From: Natrarchaeobaculum aegyptiacum
Lineage (GTDB): Archaea > Halobacteriota > Halobacteria > Halobacteriales > Natrialbaceae
Assembly: GCF_002156705.1 (NCBI RefSeq)
Contig: NZ_CP019893.1
Coordinates: forward strand, 2,356,001 to 2,420,000
DNA length: 64,000 nt
Reading direction: 5' to 3'
Shown one piece after another: positions 31,169 to 40,994 of this stretch. The translations under genes were made by a program, and so were the position numbers. Position 1 is the stretch's first letter. Each line of letters opens with the position of its first letter. The notes beneath the pieces are model-generated. The model did no database searches, was not told where the DNA came from, and worked only from the letters and a program-made list of their open reading frames with translations.

Positions 31169-33427
31169 CTACTGGGGGCTCGGACTCGAGCCGCCGGCGC
31201 CGACGGCGCTCTGGCTCCCCTCGAACGCGGAGCCGGTGATCGACTTGAGTCGGTCGACCAGCGAGTCTTTCTTCGGTTCGCCCATCAGGGCGACGTCTAA
31301 CACTTCGCTGATGTTCGAGCAGGGGACGATGTCGACCATCTCGTCGTACTCGTCTTCGATCATCACGTCCTGTTCGTTGGCCTTTGGGATGATGACGGTG
31401 TCACAGCCGGCCTTGGCGGCGGCTTCGATCTTGTGGGTGACGCCGCCGACCGGGAGGACGTCCCCGCGGACCGACAGCGAACCGGTCATCGCGACCGACT
31501 GGTCGACCGGGATGTCCTCGAGTGCGCTGATGACGGCCGTCGCCACCGTGATGGAAGCGGAGTCGCCGTCGACGCCCTGCTGGCCGGCCTGAACGAACTG
31601 GATGTGGATGTCCTTCTCCGAGAGGTCGACGTCGGAGAACTTCTTGATGATCGCCGAGACGTTCTGGACCGATTCTTCGGCCATCTCCTGGAGTTTACCG
31701 GTGGCGATTACCTGACCGCCACCCTGTGCGGGGGCAATCTCGGCCATGACCGGGAGCATGATCCCGCTGTCTTCGCCCATGACGGCCAGTCCGTTGACGC
31801 GACCTTCGATGCCGTCTTCGGTGACCTGCAGTTCGTAGTCCTTGCGCCGTTCGATGTAGTCGTCGGCGAGTTGCTGTTCGATCGATCGCGAGCGTCGTTT
31901 GGCCTGCAGGACGTCTTCGCGTTCGGTGAACTCCTTGTCCTCGGCGCGGGCGATGTCGCCGGCGACGCGGACCAGTCCACCGAGGTTGCGGAAGTGCAGC
32001 GTGAGGTGTTCCTTGCGGCCTGCCCGGCGCTTGGCCTCGAGGATGAGTTCCTCGACGGCGTCGCGGGTGAAGTGTGGCAGGCGGCCGTCGCGTTCGACCT
32101 CCTGGGCGACGAAGCGGGCGTACTTGCGTCGCATCTCGGGGGTGTCTTCGATGGTGTCCTCCATGTAGACCTCGTACCCGTAGCCCTTGATTCGGCTGCG
32201 GAGTGCGGGGTGCATGTTCTCCATCGCGTCTAAGTTCCCTGCCGCGATCATGACGAAGTCACAGGGGACGGGTTCGGTCTGGACCATCGCGCCCGAGGAG
32301 CGCTCGGACTGGCCGGTGATCGAGAACTCGCCTTCCTGGATGGCCGTCATCAGCTTCTGCTGAGTACGGACGTCGAGCGTGTTGATCTCGTCGACGAACA
32401 GCACGCCCTTGTTGGCCTTGTGGATGCCGCCCGGTTCGACCCGGTCGTGAGACGGCGTCTCCATGCCGCCGGACTGGAACGGGTCGTGGCGGACGTCGCC
32501 CAGCAGCGCGCCGGCGTGGGCACCGGTGGCGTCCTCGAAGGGGGCCTGGCGCTGATCGCCGTTGTCGACGATCATGTTCGGCACCATCGCGTCGGTGCCA
32601 CGGGAGGTGTACCGGAAGATCAGCCAGATGATACCTGCTGCGAGGATGCCAAGGAGAATCTGGCCCGTGATGATCGCGTAACCGACGATGATCGCGATGA
32701 TGATCCACATCAGGATCGAGCGCATCTGGTTGCGCTTGCGGGCTTCTTCCTTGTGGGCCTCGATGATCTGTTCGCCCTTTCCGGCGGGGACGGTCCGAAC
32801 CTTGGGTTCGTTGCCGTCGTCCGGGTTGTGGTAGACGAGAACGTCCTGGAGATCCTCCTGTGGTAGCAGCTGGCTCATCGCTTTCGCCAGCATCGACTTG
32901 CCGGTCCCGGGCGAGCCGATCATCATCACGTGGCGTCGTTGCTTTGCGGCCTTGATGATGATGTCCCGCGCTTCGTCCTGCCCGATGACCTGATCGACGA
33001 GTCGATCCGGAACTTCGATGTCGGCCGTCGAATCGACCATGAGGCCACCGAGCATGTCGTCTTCGGCGTTCTCCTCGTCGATTTCGACGCCCGGATCGAC
33101 GTCGACCGAACTCCCTAGGTCGTCGACCGTCTCCACGGTCTCGATCTCCTCGTCGCTCGAGTCGTCTCCCGGACGGAACTCGTCGATTGGCTCGTCACCA
33201 CCGTCGCCGTCACTATCACGGCCGCCGCTTGCGGTGTCGCCGTCACCACCGGCTTCGGCGTCACCACCCGCGACGTCGGGGTCTCCGCCCGCTTCGGAGG
33301 ACGACCGCTCGCCGTCGGACTCCCGTTCGTCCCGCTGGGACTGCTCGGACTGTTCGGCCTCGAGTGTGGCCTCGCCCGTCGAGTCCGTGTCTTCGGGAGG
33401 GTCGTCAACGTTCGTATCGTTGCTCAT
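31169..33427 (-). CDS. lonB: ATP-dependent membrane protease LonB
   Basis: A 752-residue archaeal LonB. The N-terminal 125 residues are a disordered acidic extension rich in Asp, Glu, Ser and Gly. The AAA+ domain has Walker A GSPGTGKS and Walker B GVLFVDEIN. Two membrane helices (WIIIAIIVGYAIITG and LLGILAAGIIWLIF) are inserted between them, as in archaeal LonB. The C-terminal protease domain has the Ser in GDSASITVATA and the Lys in GGVTHKIEAA, the Ser-Lys dyad. LonB degrades unstable membrane and regulatory proteins and is essential in some haloarchaea. A TATA box lies about 45 bases upstream. Confidence 0.95.
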   Translation of the reverse strand: MSNDTNVDDPPEDTDSTGEATLEAEQSEQSQRDERESDGERSSSEAGGDPDVAGGDAEAGGDGDTASGGRDSDGDGGDEPIDEFRPGDDSSDEEIETVETVDDLGSSVDVDPGVEIDEENAEDDMLGGLMVDSTADIEVPDRLVDQVIGQDEARDIIIKAAKQRRHVMMIGSPGTGKSMLAKAMSQLLPQEDLQDVLVYHNPDDGNEPKVRTVPAGKGEQIIEAHKEEARKRNQMRSILMWIIIAIIVGYAIITGQILLGILAAGIIWLIFRYTSRGTDAMVPNMIVDNGDQRQAPFEDATGAHAGALLGDVRHDPFQSGGMETPSHDRVEPGGIHKANKGVLFVDEINTLDVRTQQKLMTAIQEGEFSITGQSERSSGAMVQTEPVPCDFVMIAAGNLDAMENMHPALRSRIKGYGYEVYMEDTIEDTPEMRRKYARFVAQEVERDGRLPHFTRDAVEELILEAKRRAGRKEHLTLHFRNLGGLVRVAGDIARAEDKEFTEREDVLQAKRRSRSIEQQLADDYIERRKDYELQVTEDGIEGRVNGLAVMGEDSGIMLPVMAEIAPAQGGGQVIATGKLQEMAEESVQNVSAIIKKFSDVDLSEKDIHIQFVQAGQQGVDGDSASITVATAVISALEDIPVDQSVAMTGSLSVRGDVLPVGGVTHKIEAAAKAGCDTVIIPKANEQDVMIEDEYDEMVDIVPCSNISEVLDVALMGEPKKDSLVDRLKSITGSAFEGSQSAVGAGGSSPSPQ

Positions 33428-33466
33428 AGAACTCTGTTCAGTACCTGTTTCGAAGGGACTGCGACT

Positions 33467-33476
33467 GATATACTTT
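33467..33476 (-). promoter_or_regulatory. TATA box of lonB
   Basis: The minus strand reads AAAGTATATC, about 45 bases before the ATG, predicting a leader of about 18 bases. Confidence 0.5.
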
Positions 33477-33506
33477 CTCCATGCGGACGATCGTGTCAGT
33501 GCCTGA

Positions 33507-34178
<672 letters not shown>

Positions 34179-34192
34179 TCGCCGGTTCGGCC

Positions 34193-35038
34193 ATGATCAC
34201 GATCACGACCGACTTCGGCAGTCCGTACCCGGCGGCGATGAAGGGCGTGCTCTGCCAGCGGACCGACGCTCGACTCGTCGACGTCGCTCACGACCTCCCC
34301 AGACAGGACGTCCGCGCCGGCGCGTTCTGGCTCCGTGAGGTTCTCCCGTACTTTCCGCCGGCGACCCACCTCGTCGTGGTCGACCCCGGCGTCGGGACCG
34401 ACCGCGACGCGATCGTGATCCGCGCAGGGGAGCATCTTCTCGTCGGTCCGGACAACGGCGTTCTCCAGCCCGTGGCCCGACGGCTCGCCGACGGTCCTGA
34501 TCGACAGGCGTACGTCGTCGACGAGTCAGGACTCGAGTCCGTCGAACCGACGGGTATCTCCGAGACGCCGCGGGCGTCACTGGGCGGGGACGCCGGTGAG
34601 AGTACCGATAGAAACCCAGATGCTCCGGCAAGCAACACCTTCCACGGCCGGGACGTCTTCGCACCCGTCGCCGCGGCCGTCCACGACGTCGGCCCGGACG
34701 ATCTCGAGTCACTCTCGTGGCTCTCGCGAACCGCCGACGTCGTCGACTGCGAGTTGCCGACGGCCACGATCACGGACGACCGCGCCGAAGGCGAGGTGCT
34801 GGTCGTCGACGACTTCGGGAACGTCATCACGAACGTTCCCGGCTCCGTTCTCGAGGGACGATCCATCGTCGACGCCAACGGGGAGCCGGTTCCCGTCGGG
34901 GAGACATTTGCTGCTGTCCCCGTCGGCGAGCGACTCGCGACCGTCGGCAGCCACGGCCACGTCGAACTCGACGTCAACCAGGGCCGGGGTGACGAGGCCT
35001 TTGGACTCGAGGCTGGCGACCGGGTCGAACTCGAGTAA
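34193..35038 (+). CDS. S-adenosyl-L-methionine hydrolase (adenosine-forming, DUF62)
   Basis: A 281-residue member of the DUF62/fluorinase family, which splits SAM with hydroxide into adenosine and methionine. ITTDFGSPYPAAMKG is the N-terminal ligand-binding block. The Asp/Arg/His triad appears in VDPGVGTDRDAIVI and TFHGRDVFAP. VDDFGNVITNVPGS is in the C-terminal beta-barrel. Residues about 110-150 hold an inserted, disordered Ser/Asp/Gly segment just before TFHGRD. It shares an operon with nadM. The spacing suggests joint control of adenosine and NAD precursor recycling, which is inference. Confidence 0.88.
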   Translation: MITITTDFGSPYPAAMKGVLCQRTDARLVDVAHDLPRQDVRAGAFWLREVLPYFPPATHLVVVDPGVGTDRDAIVIRAGEHLLVGPDNGVLQPVARRLADGPDRQAYVVDESGLESVEPTGISETPRASLGGDAGESTDRNPDAPASNTFHGRDVFAPVAAAVHDVGPDDLESLSWLSRTADVVDCELPTATITDDRAEGEVLVVDDFGNVITNVPGSVLEGRSIVDANGEPVPVGETFAAVPVGERLATVGSHGHVELDVNQGRGDEAFGLEAGDRVELE

Positions 35039-35077
35039 TACGGCAGTTGTGGGCCGGTACTCGGACGGAAGAATCGA

Positions 35078-35449
35078 TCACTCGCTCCGTTCGTCTGGGG
35101 AGTCGGGGTCCGGATCGACGACCACCTCGCCGTCGGCCCGGACGGTGACCGAACAGCCGGCGTACGCGAACGTGATCGTCCCGGCGGCGGATTCGCTCTC
35201 CCGCTGTGTCCAGTGGCCGTGGAGGGCGTTCAGTGCGTCCGGATCGACCGAGTCCGCGAACGGCTCGAGCGTTTCCGGCTCGACATCGCGAATCGCCGCG
35301 ACGGCGGCGACGATGGCGGTGCTGACGGGGTCGTACTCGCCCTCGTCACACCAGACGTGGTAGGTACCACGCCGCTCGTCGTGGTAGATGGTCCGCCCGG
35401 TTGCGTCGGGTATCGACGTATACCGATCCGTCGGGGCCGTTCCGGACAT
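35078..35449 (-). CDS. HalOD1 output-domain protein
   Basis: A 123-residue single-domain protein of the HalOD1 (halobacterial output domain) type. The core has STAIVAAVAAIRDVEPETLEPFADSVDPDALNALH, and the end GTITFAYAGCSVTVRADGEVVVDP. The domain often sits at the end of haloarchaeal histidine-kinase or response-regulator systems, but here it stands alone. A GTTAAGTGTTAACA element 25-35 bases upstream contains a TATA-like box and two GTTAA repeats. Target or partner unknown. Confidence 0.83.
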   Translation of the reverse strand: MSGTAPTDRYTSIPDATGRTIYHDERRGTYHVWCDEGEYDPVSTAIVAAVAAIRDVEPETLEPFADSVDPDALNALHGHWTQRESESAAGTITFAYAGCSVTVRADGEVVVDPDPDSPDERSE

Positions 35450-35582
35450 ACAGAGAAATTTTACATGTTAACACTTAACACTGTTGGCCGATAGCATCGG
35501 CAATTCGCCCGACGCGAGCGGGTCGAGATGGGGGTAGATCGACCGTAACTCGGAAAAAGCAGTCGAAACTCGAGTGCGTGAG

Positions 35583-37160
35583 TTACTCGGCGGCGATGAC
35601 GTCGTCGATGCGGACGATCATCGTCGCGGCCTCGGTCGCGCTCTCGACGGCCTCGCGCTTGACGTCGGCCGGGTCGACGACGCCGTGGTCGAACGGATCG
35701 CCGATGGTGACGGTCTCGCCGTCGGTGATCAGGCCCGCACGACCCTCGGACTCGTGGGCGGCACGGAGGTCCACGAGCGCGTCGATGGGATCGCGGCCGG
35801 TGTTAGCCGCGAGCGTGCGCGGGACGACGTCGAGCGCGTCGGCGAAGGCGTTGACGGCCAGCTGTTTCCGACCCTCGATACCTGCTGCCTCCTGTCGGAT
35901 CCGGTCGGCGATGGCGATCTCCGTGGCACCGGCACCGGGGACGACCTCGCCGGAGTCGAGCGCCGCTGCGACGACGTCGAGTGCGTCACCGATGGCGCGC
36001 TCGAGTTCGTCGACGACGTGTTCGGTGCCACCGCGGACGAAGACCGTGACGGTCTCTGCAGCGGCGCCGCCCTCGACGAACGCGAGGTCGTCGTCGCCGT
36101 AGTTTTCGCTGCTGACGCGGTCGGCCGCACCGAAGTCGTCCTCCTCGAGGTCCTCGAGGGCACCGACCCGCTTGGCGCCGGTCGCGCCAGCGACTTCGCG
36201 GGCGTCGGAGTTCCCGAGGTTGTCGAACAGCAACACGCCCTCGCTGGCGAGTGCGGAGCTCACGCGGTCGTCGATGCTGTCGGTCGTGAAGACGACGTCG
36301 ACGCCGCTGTCGACGATAGCGTCGGCGTAGCCCTGCAGTTCCTGCTCTTCGGCGTCGATAGCGGCGTTGAGCTGATCGATCGAGTCGATCGAGTACTCTG
36401 CGTCGACGTCTCCCGTGGTGACCTCGAGTTCGACGTCGAGGATGGCGATCGAGGCGTCTTCGACCTCGCTGGGCATCTCGTCGTGGGCGGGGTCCTCGTC
36501 GAGAACGATACCCGAGACGAGTTCGGTCGCGCTCGAGGAAGCACCGACCTGGGTGTGGACGGCGACGTTGTCGCGCAGGACGTCGCCATCGATTTCGACG
36601 TGACGGATGGCCTCGACGACGGTGTCGGCGAGGTCCGCGGCGGTCAGGCCGCCGGTACCTTTGCCGGTCATGCTCGACTCGGCGACCTGTTTCAGGATCT
36701 CGTCGTCGACGTCGGCTTCCTGGACGGCGTCGTCGATGGCCTCCTGGGCGATGCGGGCGGCCTCGTGGTAGCCTTCGACGACGGTCGTCGCGTGAACGTC
36801 CTGATCGACGAGGTCCTCGGCTTCCGCGAGGAGGTTACCGGCGATCACGGCCGCGGTCGTGGTCCCGTCGCCGACTTCTTCCTCCTGGGATTCGGAGACC
36901 TCGACGATCATCTGTGCGGCGGGGTGCTCGATGTCCATCTCGTTCAGGATGGTCGCCCCGTCGTTGGTGATGACGACCTCGCCGCTCGAGTCGACGAGCA
37001 TCTTGTCCATCCCGCGGGGGCCGAGTGTCGTCCGTACCGACTCGGCGACTGCCTTGCCGGCCATGATGTTCGACGACTGGGCGTCTCGGCCCTGTGTTCG
37101 CTGGCTATCCTCGCTCAGAATGAACATGGGCTGTCCGCCCATGCGTCGCTGTTGTGCCAT
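35583..37160 (-). CDS. thermosome (group II chaperonin) subunit without Gly-Met tail
   Basis: A 525-residue group II chaperonin subunit that folds proteins in a two-ring complex using [17 protein letters not shown] and ITNDGATIL are the N-terminal ATP-site blocks. [12 protein letters not shown] carries the catalytic Asp. [15 protein letters not shown] and the last segment [29 protein letters not shown] close the equatorial domain. The protein stops right after DDVIAAE, so the Gly-Met-rich tail of most haloarchaeal Cct1 subunits is missing. This resembles a Cct3-like accessory subunit. Start: the ATG at 37160 fits the TATA box; an in-frame GTG/ATG at 37181 would fall too close to the box. Confidence 0.93.
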   Translation of the reverse strand: MAQQRRMGGQPMFILSEDSQRTQGRDAQSSNIMAGKAVAESVRTTLGPRGMDKMLVDSSGEVVITNDGATILNEMDIEHPAAQMIVEVSESQEEEVGDGTTTAAVIAGNLLAEAEDLVDQDVHATTVVEGYHEAARIAQEAIDDAVQEADVDDEILKQVAESSMTGKGTGGLTAADLADTVVEAIRHVEIDGDVLRDNVAVHTQVGASSSATELVSGIVLDEDPAHDEMPSEVEDASIAILDVELEVTTGDVDAEYSIDSIDQLNAAIDAEEQELQGYADAIVDSGVDVVFTTDSIDDRVSSALASEGVLLFDNLGNSDAREVAGATGAKRVGALEDLEEDDFGAADRVSSENYGDDDLAFVEGGAAAETVTVFVRGGTEHVVDELERAIGDALDVVAAALDSGEVVPGAGATEIAIADRIRQEAAGIEGRKQLAVNAFADALDVVPRTLAANTGRDPIDALVDLRAAHESEGRAGLITDGETVTIGDPFDHGVVDPADVKREAVESATEAATMIVRIDDVIAAE

Positions 37161-37195
37161 CGTTGGATCCTCACTAACCATGTCGTCAGCACTTC

Positions 37196-37203
37196 TATAT
37201 AAA
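37196..37203 (-). promoter_or_regulatory. TATA box of the thermosome gene
   Basis: The minus strand reads TTTATATA, preceded by GTAACG. It is centred about 38 bases before the ATG at 37160, giving a leader of about 13 bases and ruling out the start at 37181. Heat-inducible haloarchaeal chaperonin promoters have the same kind of core. Confidence 0.6.
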
Positions 37204-37316
37204 CGTTACTCTCCCGACAGGGCTCCGTCTGGCGATTCGATCGGACGGTGTTCTCTCACCAGCGCGCACCTCGAGCCGGTAGCACAATATGGGTCGACTC
37301 GAAATACTCCCGTGGG

Positions 37317-38147
37317 ATGCTGGAGCTCGAACACGGGTTTCGCGTGGTGGACGTCTACGCCCGACTCACGCCGGACGGGGGGACGGGGGTCACCCAGCGG
37401 TTGCCGATTTCGGCCGACCGGCTCGAGCGGGAGATGCACCAGGCCGGGATCACCCGATCGATCGTCTTTCCACCGTCAAAACCGGAGACGAGCTACCTCG
37501 CGCCGAACAACGGGGTCGCTCGTCACAGCGTCGACCGGCCGTTCGTCGCGTTCGCCCGGATCAACGGAACCCACCGACCGGAACGGAACGCGACCGGCCG
37601 CCTGCACAACGCCGTCAGCCGCCGCAAAGACCACCATACGACGCCCGAGGACGTCGAACGATACGCCTACGACGACCGGTTTCACGGCTTCGTCCTCGAT
37701 CCGACCGTCGACGAGTACCCCGACGAGGAGGTCCTCGAGGTGCTCGCCGACGTGTCGCTCCCGGTTATCGTCCGCGGCGGCGTCGACGCCCCGCCGGACG
37801 TCCTCGCCGAAACACTCCTCGGTCGGGGGTTTCCGGTGATCGTCGGCCAGTTTGGCGGTCACCCGCTCGACCGCGGCCACATGAGCGAGATGATCGACCT
37901 GCTCGAGGTGTTCGACGACTGTTACGTCGAGACGAGCTTCGTCCGGTACCGCGACCTGCTCGAGCGCGCGGTGCTCGAGCACCCCGATCGGGTCCTCTTC
38001 GGCAGCGGAGCGCCCGCTTGTCACCCGGACGTCGCCGTCATGGAGATCCTCACGCTCGACGTCTCGGAGGACCTCCTGCGTCGGGTGTTCTCGAAGAATG
38101 CCTGCCGAGTAATCGAGCCGCTGGCACCGAGTGCGAACGTCGGATAA
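37317..38147 (+). CDS. amidohydrolase-family (TIM-barrel) protein
   Basis: A 276-residue protein with the layout of the amidohydrolase-related TIM-barrel family. [10 protein letters not shown] replaces the usual IDxHxH metal motif, so the N-terminal metal His are missing. [41 protein letters not shown] and [15 protein letters not shown] follow the barrel strands. [20 protein letters not shown] is the C-terminal block (normally FGSDxP). The loss of HxH and FGSD suggests a non-canonical or inactive enzyme. ATG at 37317; the upstream frame is not coding. Confidence 0.65.
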   Translation: MLELEHGFRVVDVYARLTPDGGTGVTQRLPISADRLEREMHQAGITRSIVFPPSKPETSYLAPNNGVARHSVDRPFVAFARINGTHRPERNATGRLHNAVSRRKDHHTTPEDVERYAYDDRFHGFVLDPTVDEYPDEEVLEVLADVSLPVIVRGGVDAPPDVLAETLLGRGFPVIVGQFGGHPLDRGHMSEMIDLLEVFDDCYVETSFVRYRDLLERAVLEHPDRVLFGSGAPACHPDVAVMEILTLDVSEDLLRRVFSKNACRVIEPLAPSANVG

Positions 38148-38183
38148 CCGACTGCGACGACCAGTGTGATCGAACCACGTCGG

Positions 38184-39155
38184 TCACCGCTCGTCGAGAA
38201 ATTCCTCCGCAGCGGCTTCTCCGTCGGCGTACAGCCTCTCGACGAACTCGGGGCTGCGCTCGAGTTTCGTTCGCCAGCCCAGATCGGGACGGTCCAGCGC
38301 GATGCGCTCGACCTCGGTGTGGGTGAATTTCTCGGGCAGGTAGCCCGCCGCGATCCACTCGTTGACGTGTTCGACGAAGCTGACTTCCGCGTTGAGCGAT
38401 TTGTTCCCAGAGAGTTCGTTCCGTCGGTCGGCGATCCCGTCGACCGATTTCGGGACCCGCTCACGTCGTTCGGGGTTGATCTTGACGATCCAGATCTCGT
38501 CCGCATCGGGGATCTCGCGGTTCGTCACGAAGTCCTTGACCGGTGGATTCTTCGAAAACAGACCGTCCCAGTAGTAGCTCCCGTCCACCTCGACGGCCTG
38601 GAAGGCGTACGGGATCGCCGCCGACGCGAGGATCGCCTCGGGTGAGAGGTCGTCCTCCCGGAAGAGTTCGAACTCGCCTGTCAGCACGTCGATCGCACTG
38701 ATCAGTAGCGCCGGTTCGCCTCCGTCGAGCAGGTCGGGAATCACGTCGAAGTCGACGTGCTCTTCGAGCAGCCTCAGAAATTCCCGGCGGCCCCAGAGGG
38801 CGGCCGGCGACTGGTAAGGGCTGACCTCGAGGAGGGGGACGCCCATGCGCTCGAGCCGGCTGGCGACGCGGACCGTGCGATTTACCGTCCGATCGAGGGG
38901 GCCGCTGGCTGCCAGCTCGCTCCAGTAGTCGGTCAGCAGGTCGTCGGGTTCGTGGGCGGGATGCTCGCGGCCGTACCAGGCGAGCAGCGCACAGACCGCG
39001 CCACCGGAGGTGCCGCTGAAGGCCGTTATCTCGACGTCGCGCTCGCGCTCGAGGGTGGAATCCCGAAGGAGCCGACTGAGCACGCCCGCAGTGAACGCCG
39101 TGTGACTGCCGCCACCCTGGCAGGCGATGGCGACCGTCGACGGATCGGATGACAC
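38184..39155 (-). CDS. patatin-like phospholipase
   Basis: A 323-residue patatin-fold lipid acyl hydrolase. CQGGGSHTAFTAGVL is the oxyanion glycine-rich loop. FSGTSGGAVCALLAW holds the nucleophile Ser in GTSGG, and YWDGLFSKNPP holds the Asp of the Ser-Asp dyad. ASAAIPYAFQAVEVDG is the typical link. The C-terminus is helical and acidic. No signal peptide is seen, so it should act on cytoplasmic-side lipids. Convergent with the amidohydrolase-like gene, and divergent from SAMP1. Confidence 0.88.
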   Translation of the reverse strand: MSSDPSTVAIACQGGGSHTAFTAGVLSRLLRDSTLERERDVEITAFSGTSGGAVCALLAWYGREHPAHEPDDLLTDYWSELAASGPLDRTVNRTVRVASRLERMGVPLLEVSPYQSPAALWGRREFLRLLEEHVDFDVIPDLLDGGEPALLISAIDVLTGEFELFREDDLSPEAILASAAIPYAFQAVEVDGSYYWDGLFSKNPPVKDFVTNREIPDADEIWIVKINPERRERVPKSVDGIADRRNELSGNKSLNAEVSFVEHVNEWIAAGYLPEKFTHTEVERIALDRPDLGWRTKLERSPEFVERLYADGEAAAEEFLDER

Positions 39156-39282
39156 GCCGCGGTGGTATCACAGCCGTCGACACGTCCGTTCGGCCTGCGA
39201 TCGTGCTCGGATCGTCGGCGCTCGGTGCACTGGTGCCCTGCCAAACGGTAGCTACTTGCCCGCGGCACCGATACGCCCACGT

Positions 39283-39567
39283 ATGCCAACCGAGTGGAAC
39301 CTGTTTGCCGACCTCGCCGAACGCGCGGGCGACAAACACGTCACCGTCGACGCCGACGCCGGTGATACGGTGGGGGACGCCCTCGAGCAACTCGTCGCGG
39401 ACCGCCCAGACCTCGCAGCACGCGTCCTCACCGACGACGAGGAGTTGCGCTCGCAGATCAACGTCCTTCGGAACGGGACGAACGTCCTGGTCGAGGAAGA
39501 AGGACTCGAGACGGAACTCGAGGAAGGTGACGAACTGGCGCTGTTCCCGCCGGTCAGCGGCGGGTAA
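39283..39567 (+). CDS. samp1: SAMP1-like ubiquitin-fold modifier
   Basis: A 94-residue beta-grasp protein. The start MPTEWNLFADLAERAG, the middle GDTVGDALEQLV and INVLRNGTNV, and the end GDELALFPPVSGG follow the SAMP1/MoaD pattern closely. The C-terminal diglycine is the site for UbaA-dependent adenylation, then attachment to lysines or sulfur transfer for molybdopterin. A TATA-like GCTACTTG lies about 28 bases upstream, so the transcript is probably leaderless. The upstream frame (to 39127) is not coding. No UbaA gene is visible in the window. Confidence 0.9.
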   Translation: MPTEWNLFADLAERAGDKHVTVDADAGDTVGDALEQLVADRPDLAARVLTDDEELRSQINVLRNGTNVLVEEEGLETELEEGDELALFPPVSGG

Positions 39568-39633
39568 CGCTTCGAGACGCCGACTTCTGCGGGCGCTCGA
39601 TGGGACGTCAGTCGTCGATCGCACTCGCATCTC

Positions 39634-40560
39634 TCACCCCGTCAGTTCCACCGCCAGAACGAAGTCCGATTCGTCGGCCAGACCCGCCCCCGCGTAAGCC
39701 GCGTCGGTGACGAACCGGGCCGTCTCCGGGACCAGCACGCGCGTTCGATCGGCCTCGAGCGCGGCGGCGTCACGCGAGATCGCGGCGAACAGCGCTCGCG
39801 CCGACTGGACGTCCGCCCACGCGCCGAGGCCGTACTCGGCGATGGTCTCCGTCTGCCTATCGCCGCTCGAAGGGTCCTCGGTGTCGTCGACCGCGCGCTC
39901 GAGCGTCCGGGTCCGGTACCCGACCCCGGACAGTCCGTCGCCCTCGACGGCGAAGAGGGCCGTTTCGTCGGCGAATCGCTCGAAATCGTCGGGTCTGAGT
40001 TCGCGCATGGCCCACGACTCCCCGGGATCGAGTCCCAGCCCGTGCAAGTGCTCGCGGGCGTCCGAGTGCGTCCAGTAGCGCCAGGCCGCCGTGGGGTCGT
40101 TCGAGACCGTCCGCGAGTCCGGTCCCGTCGCGTCGGAATCGGGTCTGGGGTGGGCGAACCGGAATTCGGTCACGGGCTCGAGGCCGCTCGCCCGCGCGGC
40201 GGCGAACGAGGCCGTGTTCCACGAGAAGATCATCACGCGGCCGACGGTCGCGCCCTGCTCGCGCGCCCACGCGAATATCGCCTCGTTCAACCGCTGGCTG
40301 ACGCCCTGCCGGCGGTGGCCGCTCGAGACGCGCATGCTCTGGAACCATGCTTCGTCCGGCGAGAGCATGACAGCCTGGACGATGCCCGCCGCCTCGCCGT
40401 CGATCTCCGCGAGGAAGGTCTTCTTACCCTCGCCGGGGCCGTCCTCGAGCCAGTCGTGGTAGATCCGCGGGAGGTAGTCGCCACCACGGTCGGCCCAGAG
40501 GTCGCTGGTCATCTCGACGACGGCCTCGTAATCGTCAGGTGTCGCTCTACGGATGTGCAT
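39634..40560 (-). CDS. GNAT-family acetyltransferase
   Basis: A 308-residue protein with an N-terminal GNAT domain. MHIRRATPDDYEAVVEM starts it, AGIVQAVMLSPDEAWFQSMRVSSGHRRQGVSQRLNEAIFAWA holds the acetyl-CoA loop (RRQGVS), and RVMIFSWNTASFAAARASGLEP closes the fold. The C-terminal half (about 150-308) is a second, degenerate domain with AMRELRPDDFERF. It resembles a double-GNAT or N-acyltransferase-like layout. The acceptor is unknown. It converges on SAMP1. Confidence 0.82.
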   Translation of the reverse strand: MHIRRATPDDYEAVVEMTSDLWADRGGDYLPRIYHDWLEDGPGEGKKTFLAEIDGEAAGIVQAVMLSPDEAWFQSMRVSSGHRRQGVSQRLNEAIFAWAREQGATVGRVMIFSWNTASFAAARASGLEPVTEFRFAHPRPDSDATGPDSRTVSNDPTAAWRYWTHSDAREHLHGLGLDPGESWAMRELRPDDFERFADETALFAVEGDGLSGVGYRTRTLERAVDDTEDPSSGDRQTETIAEYGLGAWADVQSARALFAAISRDAAALEADRTRVLVPETARFVTDAAYAGAGLADESDFVLAVELTG

Positions 40561-40748
40561 AGCCTCGATCCCCTGCGGAACCGCTACTCGCCAAATCGTC
40601 CCCGATGGCCTTCAGTGTCACCCGTGACGGGTCGGTCAGTCGATCGAAATTCTCCGACGTGCAACACCCCATTCACCTCTCTACACCCACCAAGAATTTG
40701 AACTGGGGAGCAGATTTTTCTTCACCCATTCCGAAGCTAACGATAGGC

Positions 40749-40994
40749 ATGACCGAGATCACGACGGACGAGCGGGGTCGCGTTACGATCCCCAAGGAGA
40801 TCCGCGAGCGCTTCGGCGAACGATATCGGCTGATCGAACTCCGAGACGGCGTCAAACTATTGCCCGTTCCCGACGATCCGGTTTCGGCGCTCCGGGCAGC
40901 CTCGAGCGATGAATTTACCGAGGCATCGATGGAAGATCTGCGAGAGGCTGGATTCGAGGAAGCGCGGGATCAGACGGACGAGCATGTACGCTGA
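40749..40994 (+). CDS. AbrB/VapB-like antitoxin
   Basis: An 81-residue protein with the swapped-hairpin AbrB motif TTDERGRVTIPKEIRERFG at the N-terminus, which binds DNA as a dimer. YRLIELRDGVKLLPV completes the barrel. The acidic C-terminus (EASMEDLREAGFEEARDQ) would wrap the toxin. The stop codon lies 11 bases into the PIN-domain gene, typical of a toxin-antitoxin pair. ATG at 40749; the longer frame from 40605 is unlike a haloarchaeal protein. Confidence 0.85.
   Translation: MTEITTDERGRVTIPKEIRERFGERYRLIELRDGVKLLPVPDDPVSALRAASSDEFTEASMEDLREAGFEEARDQTDEHVR

Noticed and set aside
35574-37202. 542-residue plus-strand open frame
   Set aside because: Exact antisense shadow of the thermosome gene.
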